DNA of 64,000 nucleotides, from contig NC_054702.1 in the NCBI RefSeq assembly GCF_016097555.1, forward strand, positions 66,351,478 through 66,415,477, in the 5' to 3' direction. Every line of letters starts with the position of its first letter. The stretch's first letter is position 1. Under the pieces are notes generated by a model. It searched no databases and was not told the origin of the DNA. It saw only the letters and a program-made list of their open reading frames with translations. Of the stretch, positions 1 to 12,071 are shown piece by piece. The translations under genes were made by a program, and so were the position numbers. The stretch is from Gigantopelta aegis (Eukaryota > Mollusca > Gastropoda > Neomphalida > Peltospiridae).

Positions 1-268
1 AGTATTGAGTAACTATACTTTGAGAAGGACTTGGCGTATTGGTCACGACTATCTCAAACTATTGTCATATTGTCATTATTGTATGTTGTTAGGAGAGGGC
101 TACATTGTATGCAATAAAATATGTTTCAATCAATCTCAAACTGCGATAACCATGTAAAATTATCAATGAAAAGATGAAGATGGACAAAGTTTGACGATTT
201 AAAATATTTATCAATGGTACTTGCAATCATTGGCTTTATAAGACAGGGGATCTGGGAAGGGTCAGTCT
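1..268. other. unannotated AT-rich sequence
   Basis: No repeat, exon or RNA gene is recognisable here. The stretch is ordinary AT-rich sequence with frequent stops in all frames, and it ends at the target-site duplication of the SINE that follows. Confidence 0.5.
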
Positions 269-281
269 CCAAGACCTAGGA

Positions 282-669
282 CCGGCCTCGGTGGCGTCGT
301 GGTAGGTCATCGGTCTACAGGCTGGTAGGTACTGGGTTCGGATCCCAGTCGAGGCATGGGATTTTTAATCTAGATACCGACTCCAAACCCTGAGTGAGTG
401 CTCCGCAAGGCTCAGTGGGTAGGTGTAAACCACTTGCACCGACCAGTGATCCATAACTGGTTCAACAAAGGCCATGGTTTGTGCTATCGTGCCTGTGGGA
501 AGCGCAAATAAAAGATCCCTTGCTGCTAATCGGAAGAGTAGCCCATGTAGTGGCGACAGCGGGTTTCCTCTCAAAATCTGTGTGGTCCTTAACCATATGT
601 CTGACGCCATATAACCGTAAATAAAATGTGTTGAGTGCGTCGTTAAATAAAACATTTCTTTCTTTCTTT
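282..669 (+). mobile_element. SINE-alpha, full length, with perfect 13-bp target duplication
   Basis: tRNA-derived SINE of about 388 bp. The head (282-355) carries an A-box-like tggcgtcgtgg and a B-box-like ggttcggatccc, the internal RNA polymerase III promoter. The central core (gatcccttgctgctaatcgg, 515-534) and 3' tail (gttgagtgcgtcgttaaata) end in a (ctttc/tttc)n run. It is flanked by identical 13-bp direct repeats, ccaagacctagga, at 269-281 and 670-682, the mark of LINE-assisted insertion. The identical repeats suggest recent insertion. It has no coding capacity, and ORFs crossing it are incidental. A second copy lies at 27461. The family names used here are my own. Confidence 0.9.
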
Positions 670-682
670 CCAAGACCTAGGA

Positions 683-916
683 AAACGGAGGATTGTCAGA
701 AATTGTTTTCCTGGCAGGCTAAATTTTACTTTTACAAATATCGCGGCAAATTCCCTCATTCTTCCCCAACCCCATTACGTGCAGTGCCGTCGCATACGCC
801 TACCAGTATGCCTGCAAAGTCAGTGCTATTATTTAAATTATATTAATTCTTTAAAGGATGTCTTGAAGGGTCGAAAGGCAAAGGATCACACACGTCTGAC
901 TATACGTTTAATGGTG
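683..916. other. unannotated sequence between SINEs
   Basis: Short unique stretch between two SINE insertions. Nothing recognisable is seen, and open frames here do not resemble a known protein. Confidence 0.4.
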
Positions 917-928
917 TCCTTCAAAAAG

Positions 929-1256
929 GAAGGAAGGAAATGGTTTTATTTAACGACGCACTCGACACATTGTATTTACGGTTATATGGCGTCAGACATA
1001 TGGTTAAGGACCACACAGATACTGAGAAAGGAAACCCACTGTCGCCACTTCATGGGCTACTCTTTTCGATTAGCAGCAAGGGATCTTTTATATGCACCAT
1101 CCCACAGACATGATAGTACATACCACGGCCTTTGTTACATCAGTTGTGGAGCACAGGCTGGAATGAGAAATAGCCCAATGGGTCCAGCGACGGGGATCGA
1201 TCTTAGACCGACCGCGCATCAAGCGAATGCTTTACCACTGGGCTACGTCCCGCCCC
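929..1256 (-). mobile_element. SINE-beta, near full length, minus strand
   Basis: Reading on the minus strand, the head (right end, about 1175-1256) has gacgtagcccagtgg as A box and a gatcgatcc-type B box. It continues through the shared core (gatcccttgctgctaatcg) to the tail that ends in aaggaagg on the plus strand. Near-identical 12-bp direct repeats flank it: tccttcaaaaag at 917-928 and tccttgaaaaag at 1257-1268, one mismatch. It shares core and tail with SINE-alpha but has a different tRNA-like head. Confidence 0.9.
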
Positions 1257-1268
1257 TCCTTGAAAAAG

Positions 1269-1298
1269 TTAAAGTTTGTTTTGTTTAACGACACAATT
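1269..1298 (-). mobile_element. SINE-delta tail fragment
   Basis: A stretch matching only the 3' end of SINE-delta (aaagtttgttttgtttaacg on the plus strand) directly abuts the right target duplication of the neighbouring SINE-beta. The rest of the element is absent. The placement suggests the beta copy inserted next to or into an older delta copy. Confidence 0.5.
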
Positions 1299-1369
1299 TA
1301 CGTGCCCATATTCTACTTAGGTTCAGGCACGTCCATCACAAGCCCAGTGTGATAATTAAGCAAAATTGG

Positions 1370-1386
1370 GGGGGGGGGGGGGGGGA
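1370..1386. repeat. poly-G tract
   Basis: An uninterrupted run of about 17 G, prone to length error in sequencing. Confidence 0.9.
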
Positions 1387-1572
1387 TTTTGAAGCAACTA
1401 TTCAAAAGAAAATTTTATGGCAATTATAAAATATTATTTATTTAGACGCAGAATAAGGCATTCCAAAGAAATTTTTTTAAAACATTTAATCTAATAATAT
1501 TACTATATTTTTTTAATTATTTGCCCTGGAGGATTCGGATCAGAAAAGTTTTGTGCCTTGCGTCACAGAAAA

Positions 1573-1871
1573 AAGTTTAACAAAACTACTAGAACATACA
1601 GATTTATTATCATTGAATGTCAATCATTTGGTAATTTGTGCCGTCTAGACTTAAGAGAGAAAACCCGCTACATTTTGCCATTAATAACAAGGGATCTTTT
1701 ATATACAACTTCACGCAGACAAGATAATACATACCACGGTCTTTGATATAGTAGCCATGGTGCACTGGCTGGAACTAGAAATAGCCCAAATGGATCCACC
1801 GACGAGGATCGATCCTAGATCGACCGCGCATGAAGCAAGTGTTTTTAAGACAAGGCTACGTCCCGCCCCTG
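1573..1871 (-). mobile_element. SINE-delta, diverged, minus strand
   Basis: The head at the right end (ctacgtcccgcccc reversed, 1850-1871) is shared with SINE-beta. The middle carries the core (agggatcttttatat) and the left part carries the delta tail (gaatgtcaatcatttggtaa, compare the copy at 16540). It is more diverged than neighbouring copies and no clear target duplication was found, so it is probably older. Confidence 0.75.
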
Positions 1872-1926
1872 ATGTCTTTCATGTTTTAAGTCATGATTTA
1901 TAACCAAGCTCTTACTTCTGAATAGG

Positions 1927-2130
1927 AAGGAAGGAAATGTTTTATTTAACGACGCACTCAACACATTTTATTTACGGTTATATGGCATCAGACATATGAT
2001 TAAGGACCACACAGAAATTGAGAGAGGAAACCCGCTGTCGCCACTTCATGGGCTACTCTTTTCGATCAGCAGAAAGTATCTTTTATATGCACCACCCCAC
2101 AGACAGGATAGTACATACCACGGCCTTTGT
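1927..2130 (-). mobile_element. SINE-beta, 5'-truncated, perfect 15-bp target duplication
   Basis: This copy contains the beta tail and core but stops before the tRNA-like head. The flanking direct repeat ttacttctgaatagg is identical at 1912-1926 and 2131-2145. Truncation at the 5' end with an intact duplication is the usual result of incomplete target-primed reverse transcription, so the missing head reflects the insertion event and not later decay. Confidence 0.9.
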
Positions 2131-2145
2131 TTACTTCTGAATAGG

Positions 2146-2510
2146 GTGTTCAGTGTAAATCTGTAGACACCAATACGGTAGTATATTTTCACTAAACCCA
2201 ACGAAAGTTTGTCAACTATAATATAATATTGGTGTTTGTACGAAAGGAACAGACGAATAGTGATCTTTGTAGATGGACTAAACACAGCATTATATTATAA
2301 TTTATGTAAATGAGATTTAGTCTCGTGACTCTGGTCATATCAGTAGCTTACATCATTTAGATATATATCAGTGCCACTTATGTTTTGTTTTTGTTTTTTG
2401 TTTTTTACATTTATTATAATATATTTATTTATCTAATGGCTTATTACAGTCAAAGTAAAAACTACCAATTTTTTTTAATATATATCTTACGTTTATGTGA
2501 CTTTACTTGA
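2146..2510. other. unannotated AT-rich sequence
   Basis: AT-rich sequence with short T- and TA-rich runs. No gene or repeat family is recognised. Confidence 0.4.
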
Positions 2511-3060
2511 TTTCAGGTGACGTTAAATTGCTATTGGCTGAACGATTCGACTGGTGTCTGGTGACGTGCTCCGCCGATGTGGTTTCCCTTCGATTGTCGT
2601 GTTAATAATTTGACGTCGCAGCAGGTGACAGACGGTTACCGGTTACCGTGACGACAGGTCTGGAACGAAGATAACGAGCGCGATTAGATCTCAGCAACGT
2701 AAAAACCGGGAGAAAAATTCACGCATAATAATTAGAAATCAAAGACGGAAAATCGAATTTGTCGCTATCTATCTGTTGCAAATAAGCGCGCGTGCAATCA
2801 AGTCGACGTATGGCGGACCGTGTGATCGACCAGTGTGTAATGTCACATATTTGTCCGAGTAACACCTGGGCAAACTACGGGAATATAATCATTTAATTAG
2901 TCAATACGGTCGTATTCTCTATAACGGTCTTAGTAATATAATGAAAAACATCCACGTGATTGTTAGTATAACGTACGGGTAGATATTGAATTACGTTACA
3001 CGTCTTGGGTCCGCGCGTGTAAAGTGTAGTCTAGAGCCCTGCTGCTCAACTTTTTAAAAT
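2511..3060. other. GC-richer unique island, possible regulatory element or exon
   Basis: Less AT-rich than its surroundings and free of recognised repeats. It begins at an acceptor-like tgatttcag (2509-2517), after which one plus-strand frame stays open for about 28 codons before a stop. The block also holds an inverted gttaccggttaccg run near 2634 and a T-box half-site-like taacacct near 2859. No protein family is recognised. Either a conserved non-coding element or a short exon would fit; I favour the first. Confidence 0.3.
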
Positions 3061-5090
3061 TTCGTAGCATAGATTTTTTTGTTTACCATGTCCGATGCTT
3101 AAGGTACACTCAAATCACATTTTGCTATACTAACCAGGGTTTTTTTTCATTGTCGGGTCTGTATGTTTAAAATCATGTCTATTTAAATATCCGTTTTGTT
3201 TTGAGAAGTGAACATAATTACAGAGATTCAGGCAGCTTAGATAGAAAACATCCACTTTATGAAGTTGTTAAGCTGGTTAAATTAGTGTAGTTAGTAGCAG
3301 AACAATGCCACACTCTTGAGGTACATACAATCTTGATTAAGTCAAAGTACCATGCATATTTTTACAGAAGTAAGTGAAATCTTATACATTGTATAGATAT
3401 TTGGCTGTCAGTGTAAACAATTTTCATACATATATATCATGATAAATGACATGTCGATTTATTAGATACAGTATGTGAACTAAATATTCTTGGGAATACA
3501 TCGTATTGTTTTGATATTTCTGTTCTGCTAAAACACAAAACCTCATGTGTGATATATAATACGTTTATTTTGTTATATAGATTGATCGTGTTAAATTAGT
3601 AATTCTAAGTGCAAATTTTCGAGAAAAAAGTATTATTATGCTATTGATAATTGAACTTTAGTCTCGGAAATGATCGTTGGAGTTATTTCACCGTGTGAGT
3701 TGCCTTTAAAAACCGATCACGGCACGCACGTGCCTTGCAGTACAAAAAACTCAACCCCCGGTGCACACAAAACACGGGCCTAAAAAGCGAGTAAATTATG
3801 AAATGAAAAGGCAATGGACAATCCATAAGGTAAATATGCATATTATTTGAACGACCAGTTTCGTATTGATAAAGACATGTACAATGTGAAATGCGAACCT
3901 AATGATCGTCGAGTGACAAGCTCCTAGGCGCGGGGCTTGGCTTTGTTTTGAGTACATTTCATGAAATGTGTTTCGACGGATGTTCCGTTAACAGTGTGCA
4001 AACGAGCAGATATGTTTGTAGAAGACTTCGTCCTATCTGAACAACGCTTAGTTCCCTGACAGAGTATTTTACGCAAATGTTTGGACATTTCTTTACACCA
4101 TTAACAGTTATTACAGAAAATTATACGTGCCCATGAATAAATCAATTATGTAGCTTGCGTGAAAATATTTAACTGTACGACCTAAAGTTGCCGTTTATCT
4201 CGATTTTTGTTTTTTAGTTTGGCGCCAAATGAGAGGAGGAGCTTAATGGTATTGATATGTCGAACCAATGAGTTTTGTAAATCTTTTCTTCTTTTATTTT
4301 GTCGATTTTTGTAAATCTTTGTAAAAGTTTGAATGTTTAGTAAAAAAGAATTGAGATTTCTTTCGAAGGTGTTACAAATCAACAAAGGGACAAAATCAAC
4401 TCGGACAACGGCAGCATTGTTGTAACGTGGTCCCAGCGTGATAAACATTCCCTCTGTGGACGGAACCACGACTGGGTTTTGGGAATAAGACGACATTGAC
4501 ATAGTCGTCTAATACAAGCATAAAACTATTTAACCTTGCTTTTCGTCGACTCTCGTGTTTGTACGTGATTTCCTCCACAAACAATCTTGTTTGAAAACGG
4601 AATTCCGAGCGTACGCACCAAGGTCTGCTGTCGAAAGCTCTCCAAAAACTCTTTCACTTTTTGAAATTCTAACCCCACCAAAACTTTAACCGACTCTATC
4701 TGTCACTTTTCTTATTCTTTTTTTTTTAAATAAGAAAGAAAACCTCAAAAGAACCTCACCAAAATCCCAAACTCCTAAAACAAAGCTAGTACAGTTACGT
4801 GTTTTCGGGCCACACGCACCATTTCCCGCCAAGAAATATGTTCTTCTCACACTCCCTACATTGCGGTGCCAATCAATTCTTGTTCGCTTACTTACATCAA
4901 CTTGTGGTTCGCGGGCTCACCCGAGAACAGCAAATATATATATTTATTCTCGGATCAGTTTGGTAAATTTTCAAACAGGAGACGGTGACAACACTAATAT
5001 ACATTGTACCTAAGCAAAAAGTTCACTTAACTCGGTGGTGTTTGCTCCGAGAAAATCCGTACAGTCAACCGCAACGTGTTTATTTACGAA
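3061..5090. other. long unannotated unique region
   Basis: Mixed AT-rich sequence. Short moderately GC-rich parts (about 3660-4030 and 4380-4620) carry minus-strand open frames of 60-106 codons with no recognisable domains. I see no convincing exon with paired splice sites and no transposon ends. Confidence 0.4.
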
Positions 5091-5093
5091 AAA

Positions 5094-5148
5094 CAGACCG
5101 AACAGAAAACAGACCGCACAGAAAACAGACCGCACAGAAAACAGACCT
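5094..5148. repeat. 16-bp tandem repeat, about 3 copies
   Basis: The unit agaccgcacagaaaac occurs about three times head to tail, the first copy with one change (agaccgaac). Confidence 0.8.
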
Positions 5149-5229
5149 TAGCCGTAGAAAACTGATTTTGTCCTTCACCGACACACTGGGCAGATCTATA
5201 AAGTGTTTTACGGATACACTAGCTACAAC

Positions 5230-5621
5230 TTAAATGGATATTCCTGAGTTTGCTGCAATCTTTCAGATAGTATTGACTAACAGAGACTTTTTAACGATTG
5301 TAATTACATATTAAATATATTTTTCTGCATAAAATATTAGTGGCTGTATATTAAACGTGTTTCTGATCGTTCTAATATATGTATTAGGTTAAATTTCTTT
5401 TTATTTTCTAAAATATATTTTTTTGTTCGTGTGAAATTATATGAAGACAAAATCCAGTTTGGGCTTCTTACAAATATTAAGACGAATAGAAACACATTGA
5501 ATATATAGACATTGATATTCTAAACAAGAAAATATATTTGATATGTAAGTTTGATCGTAGAGATATTTTATTAGTCGGAAACATCTTACAATGCAGCAAA
5601 CTCAGGAATGTCCCTTTAAAG
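5230..5621. mobile_element. TTAA-flanked MITE (family 1), long form
   Basis: The inverted ends are attcctgagtttgctgcaa on the left (about 5239-5257) and its complement tgcagcaaactcaggaat on the right (about 5592-5609), followed by gtccctttaa. Both ends meet TTAA, the target preferred by piggyBac-type transposases. There is no coding capacity, so this is a non-autonomous element. Other copies are at 19861, 22702 and 24337. Assignment to piggyBac rests on the TTAA target only. Confidence 0.75.
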
Positions 5622-7526
<1,905 letters not shown>

Positions 7527-7599
7527 GATAAGAAGAAAACTACGAAGAGAAAAGGGCAAAGCAGTCAGTAACCTATAGCCTGTTTAGAACTAAGTATGT

Positions 7600-8080
7600 C
7601 CAGAACAGAATAGTACATCTATTGCTCCCACTCAGAGTTTTGTTGAGTGTCCAGGTACTCGACTGTTGCCGAGCGATCGGAGCGTGATCAACAATTCTGT
7701 AGGACCCGGAATTATTAAACTAGGTGTGTGCCGGTATCCGGCGTAACGTTAATTAGGAGCCGAGTACTCGGCGTGTCACGAACCCGCACGTGTTGTTTTG
7801 CGCCAAGTACCCCGAGCAGAGACGAAACGTGGAGAGAACCGTGCAGAACAGGGTGGACACGAGTTGCCCAATGAAAATTTCACTTCCCCGGAATTTCAGA
7901 TCAATTTGTTGTTGGCGACCCGCCCAAAAAGGTCATCCAAGTTCGTGACCGGGTCTCGTGACGTCATTAATTAGAAACTGTATTGTATCAAAATTCTCGG
8001 CTACCTACCCGGTAATAGGTATTCGTTTTAGCTGGGGATTGGAGCCAAAATGAACTATGACGTCGACAACTGATTCTACC
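7600..8080. promoter_or_regulatory. candidate regulatory island with CRE
   Basis: A GC-richer, repeat-free block in AT-rich surroundings. It contains a perfect CRE palindrome tgacgtca (7959-7966) followed immediately by the homeodomain-type ttaattag (7967-7974). A ggtca/tgacc inverted pair lies just upstream (7931-7950). No reading frame of note is present. That it is an enhancer or promoter is inferred from composition and motifs only. Confidence 0.3.
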
Positions 8081-8516
8081 TGTCTAATTATATTGTCACA
8101 GCATCATTAAACTATTATATGTTCTAATCTAGGCAAGCAACACTTCGTTTTATTTTCACCTACATTCAGATTTTTCAAATGCTAAAAACATGACTTATGC
8201 CATAGAACCACGAAAATAAGTATAACGAAATGAAATGAGCCCATACAGAAATGTTAAAACAACACAATTATACGATGGTTATTAAAACATGAAACTGGAA
8301 AAATTGGTGGATTAATATAGCCACAAGAATAATATACTTTCTTAAAGAGGGATGGAACTTTAATCCACCTTCCCCAACAGTCAAGGAACATTTCCCCCCC
8401 ATTTTTATTCAAGTTTCTTGAACGAATCATTATGTCCTCACACAAGATTCTTATTGTGTCAGCCATAGATGTCCGACTTTCGAGTTTATTTGCTTCATCC
8501 GAGTTTGCTACAGTTA

Positions 8517-8706
8517 AAATTAAAGTTTGTTTTGTTTAACGACACCACTAGATTAATTGATTAATTAATCATCGGCAACTGTGTGACAAAACATTTTGTA
8601 ATTTTAACCCGTAGTCCTCAGAGAAAACCCGCTACATTTTCCCCATTAACAGCAAAGAATTTTTATATGCACTTTCATACAGACAGGGCAGCACATACCA
8701 CGGGCT
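8517..8706 (-). mobile_element. SINE-delta, head missing
   Basis: The delta tail (aaagtttgttttgtttaacg, from 8524) and core (cccgctacattttccccatt; acagggcagcacataccacg) are present. The element stops at the ataccacgggctt position, before the tRNA-like head. The orientation is minus. It is diverged, and no target duplication was resolved. Confidence 0.75.
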
Positions 8707-8776
8707 TATGCAAATTTCACATATTAATATAGTACACCTTACAGCAAGGTTTTACAAAGCGATAGATTCAACGGAT

Positions 8777-9083
8777 GGGCATTTCGTTAAAAATTTCATA
8801 CGCCCCATCTCCCAAATAGCCGCCTGCTTCAAACTCAGTTCCACTGTTTTCGTAATGTCAGTTTAAATGTTGCACATATATATTTGTTTTATTGTACATA
8901 TGTCTATTTTTATATTTTATTGTATGTAGTATACATATCTTACAGAGCGCGTAGGGCATTTCCTTGAAAACTTCATACGCCCCATCTCCCAAATAGCTAC
9001 CTGCTTGAAACTCAAATCCACTGTTTTCATAATGTCAATTTAAATGTTACATATCTTTCTTTTATTGTACATATGTCTATTTT
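8777..9083. repeat. tandem segmental duplication, about 175-bp offset
   Basis: Two diverged direct copies lie at about 8777-8913 and 8954-9083. They share gggcatttc at the start, then tcatacgccccatctcccaa, a ccactgttttc block, and end in attgtacatatgtctatttt. The spacing differs slightly (177 versus 173 bp) because of small indels. Confidence 0.85.
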
Positions 9084-9587
9084 ATAAGAACAGTAAGTTA
9101 ACCGACGCGCTATGTTTGCCAGTTGGTAAGTGTTTCATGTTGTCCACTGTTCATATTTACAGGTGTTGCAACGATCAAGTCTCAACAAATATATTATGAT
9201 CTAGGTCTATTGAATCAGTGTAGCTGTACATATTTGTGTGTTGCCACAGTAAATAGGTCTGTAACATGGGACGTCGGCCACACCACCGCATGACATGTAA
9301 ATACACATGCCGAGGTTTCAAATTCATACTGTTTTATTTCGTAATACAAATGAAACTTGGTATGTTGAATCACAGCAACGAAGAGTACACACGTGTGTAG
9401 AAATGTACGTTTTGTCCACTCTCTGTCTGTCGGGGTAAGGGTTACAGTTCATACAGCTTTAACCAACATCGCAGATAGGATCGGCACACATGGCAAATAT
9501 ATACTACACACAATTTAATCTTAATGATTCAATGTGTAGATGACTTCTGTGTTGTGTATTCAAGGATGAAATGAGAATAAATGTTCG
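9084..9587. other. unannotated unique sequence
   Basis: No repeat family or coding signal is recognised between the duplication and the (ATCC)n array. Confidence 0.4.
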
Positions 9588-9928
9588 TCCAGCCACCCAT
9601 CATCCATCCATCTATCCATCCGTTCATCCAGCCATCTGCTCATCCGTCCATCCATCCATCCAGCCATCCATCCGCTCATCCATCCATCCATCCATCCACC
9701 CATCCATCCATCCTTTATTCACCCACCCACCCGTCCGTCCGTCCATCCAATCATCCATCCGCTCATCCATCCGTTCATCCATCCATCCATCCAACTACTC
9801 ATCCATCCATCCATCCATTCATCCATTCATTCATCCATCTGTCCATCCACTCATCCGCTCATCCACGCATTAATCAATCCATCCATCCGTCCGTCCGTCC
9901 GTCCGTGAATCCATCCATCCATCCATGT
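9588..9928. repeat. (ATCC)n microsatellite, imperfect
   Basis: About 340 bp of catc/atcc tetranucleotide repeats with gtcc and attc variants. The His/Pro/Ser-rich plus-strand frames here are products of the repeat. Confidence 0.95.
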
Positions 9929-10024
9929 ATCTGGATTAAAAATCCCATGCCTCGACTGGGATCCGAACCCAGTACCTACCAGCCTGTAGATCGATGGCCT
10001 AACCACGACGCCATCGAGGCCGGT
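9929..10024 (-). mobile_element. SINE-alpha head fragment, minus strand
   Basis: Complement of the alpha head. It reads on the plus strand from aaaaatcccatgcctcgac to the end at ggccggt and includes the B-box complement gggatccgaaccc. Only about 96 bp from the 5' end is present. It joins the (ATCC)n array directly, so the array borders the break. Confidence 0.8.
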
Positions 10025-10288
10025 TTGATCAATGAAAGATGATGGGTGACACCGACTGACTCTTTGGGTTTTATCTTTATACGTTTGCTCTAATAGTTTA
10101 ATTAAAATAAATAAAGTAATGCTTAACGATACCTCGAACAATTTAATTTCTACACTTACTCTAGAATAGTAGAGAGATAGGAAACCAGCTTCTGGTACCA
10201 AATAGCAAAAAAAAAACCCAACAACAACAACAAACAAAACCAACCCCAAAACAAACCCCCCAACCCCCCCCCCCCACACCCCCCCCTC

Positions 10289-10440
10289 GGACCTTTTATA
10301 TGCAATTTGTACAGGCAGGACAGAACATACCATGGTCTTTGATATGCCAGTCGTGAGGCACTGATTGGGACGGGAAAAGAACCCGACGGGCCTAGCTTTG
10401 ACGGTGGATCCTATGGCCCATGCTCAACTACGTTCCACTC
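10289..10440 (-). mobile_element. SINE-beta/delta head and core fragment, minus strand
   Basis: Diverged minus-strand copy of the 5' half of a beta- or delta-type SINE, from cttttatatgcaatttgtac through the ctttgatatgccagtcgtg block to the head complement (ctcaactacgttccac). The tail is missing, so the subfamily cannot be decided. A C-rich run precedes it. Confidence 0.65.
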
Positions 10441-10735
10441 CAAGCACGGAAAGAATGAAGGTTATTAAGTGTAGTCTGTACATCACAACAGGTACATTAT
10501 TATGCAATTGCATAGCCAGTCACTTAATTGGTTAGCAAATACAGCATGCTATTTAATTTACGCACCTCACATCCAATTAAGACCGGAGGTCAATCGATAC
10601 TAGACTGATTTCGTGCCTGATCTGAAGAACGAACATACACACTCTAGCAATCAGGTGCAATTGAAGCTACAGCTACCCATTTAAAGTTTTAAAAAAAAGA
10701 TAAAGAAATGAAAAAAAAGCACACACAAAAAACGG
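10441..10735. other. unannotated unique sequence
   Basis: Nothing recognisable is seen. The stretch ends at the left inverted arm of the foldback element. Confidence 0.4.
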
Positions 10736-11366
10736 TGTCCTCCCATTTTGCCTACAACCCACTTTGCCTACACTCAGTTTGCCTACAACCCACTTTGCTT
10801 ACACTCAGTTTGCCTACAACCCACTTTGCCTACACTCAGTATGAAAAGATGCCATCCCCAGTTAAAAGTGGAGCATTCCATGTATGGTCCCTATGTATAA
10901 AAATAACATGACAAAATAATATGACAAACACATATTTTATTATAAAAACGATTAACATTACACAACAAAAACAATTAAACTATAAAATAACCTCACAAAT
11001 ATTGAACAAATATTTTGTACAAAGTTGAACTTTAATCCTATATCAAAGAATCATGAAGGCCATTTCACTTTGATCACATATTAAAGATCACAGTATGGGA
11101 TCACTGGACTAATACTAATCACCATAAAGAGCACGAAATCACCTTTGTGCAACTAAGCCCCAATTACATTACTTATGTTCATTATAATCTTAATTGTTTA
11201 TGTAATACAATATTCTTATTTTGGTTTGAGACACAAAATAATAGGGATTGTCCCACTATGAACTGGGGATGTCACTTATTCACACTGTAGGCAAACTGAG
11301 TGTAGGCATACTGGGTTGTAGGCAAAATGGTTGTAGGCAAAGTGGGTTGTAGGCAGAATGGGAGGG
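10736..11366. mobile_element. foldback-type element with subrepeated inverted ends
   Basis: The left arm (10736-10868) begins tcctcccattttgcctac and holds alternating tttgcctacaacccac and tttgcctacactcag modules, then gatgccatccccagtt. The right arm (about 11258-11366) is the inverted version: aactggggatgtca, several gtaggcaaa/gggttgtaggc modules, then gcagaatgggaggga. Both arms therefore share the same order of blocks. The ~390-bp centre is AT-rich and non-coding. Long, internally repeated inverted ends are typical of foldback DNA elements. No transposase is present and the superfamily is unknown. Confidence 0.75.
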
Positions 11367-11708
11367 AACCCCAAAAACCCACCAAACAAAATAAATAAAT
11401 AAACAAACATAAAAACAACATAAAAAATGAACCAACATTCAGTTAACTTTATTTTAGCGTAAGAAGCCCAAATTATCAATATTTAAAATTAATTATATGT
11501 ATACATGTACTGTACTGTGTGTGCGAAATTAATGGACATAAATGAATGTGTAAAAATTAAAATATTATACTCAAGCAAGTATTATTAGTTACTAGTTACC
11601 GTTAAACTGTTTTTTGATGTTTTCTTTTGAAAAATGTTTGGATTTTGTTACTATTCAGTTACGATGTGCATATGAATTTTTGTTTTATTTACACTAATAA
11701 AAGTTGGA
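11367..11708. other. unannotated AT-rich sequence
   Basis: AT-rich spacer with an aaataaataaac run. No gene or repeat family is recognised. Confidence 0.4.
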
Positions 11709-11723
11709 TTTCTAATTAATTTA

Positions 11724-12056
11724 GGGGCGAGACGTAGCCCAGTGATAAAGCGTTCGCTTGATGCGCGATCGATCTAGGATCGACCCCCCCCCCCCCCAGT
11801 CAGTGGACCCATAGGGCTATTTCTTGTTCCAGCCAGTGCTCCACAACAGGTGTAACAAAGGCTGTGGTATGTACTATGTTGTCTTTGGAATGATGCATAT
11901 AAAATATCCCTTGCTGCTAATCGAAAAGAGTAGCCCATGAAGTGGCGACAGCGGGTTTCCTCTCTCGGTGTCTTTGTGGTCCTTAACCACACGTCTGACG
12001 CCATATAACCGTAAATAAAATGTAATAAATGCGTCGTTATATAAAACAGTTCCTTC
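11724..12056 (+). mobile_element. SINE-beta, full length, 15-bp target duplication
   Basis: The head starts at gacgtagcccagtg (A box, 11731 on) with gatctaggatcgacc as B box. This is followed by a C run, the shared core (tcccttgctgctaatcgaaa) and the tail (aaatgcgtcgttatataaaa). Direct repeats tttctaattaattta occur at 11709-11723 and 12057-12071 without mismatch. The C run (11786-11800) inside the head is a private expansion. Confidence 0.9.
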
Positions 12057-12071
12057 TTTCTAATTAATTTA

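Noticed and set aside
282-673. Protein-coding gene on the minus strand across the SINE (shared peptide with 27625-27837)
   Set aside because: The same peptide recurs only because the same SINE recurs.
1175-1256. Genuine tRNA gene
   Set aside because: The A and B boxes belong to a SINE head; the stems do not fold into a full cloverleaf and the sequence continues into the SINE core with a target duplication.
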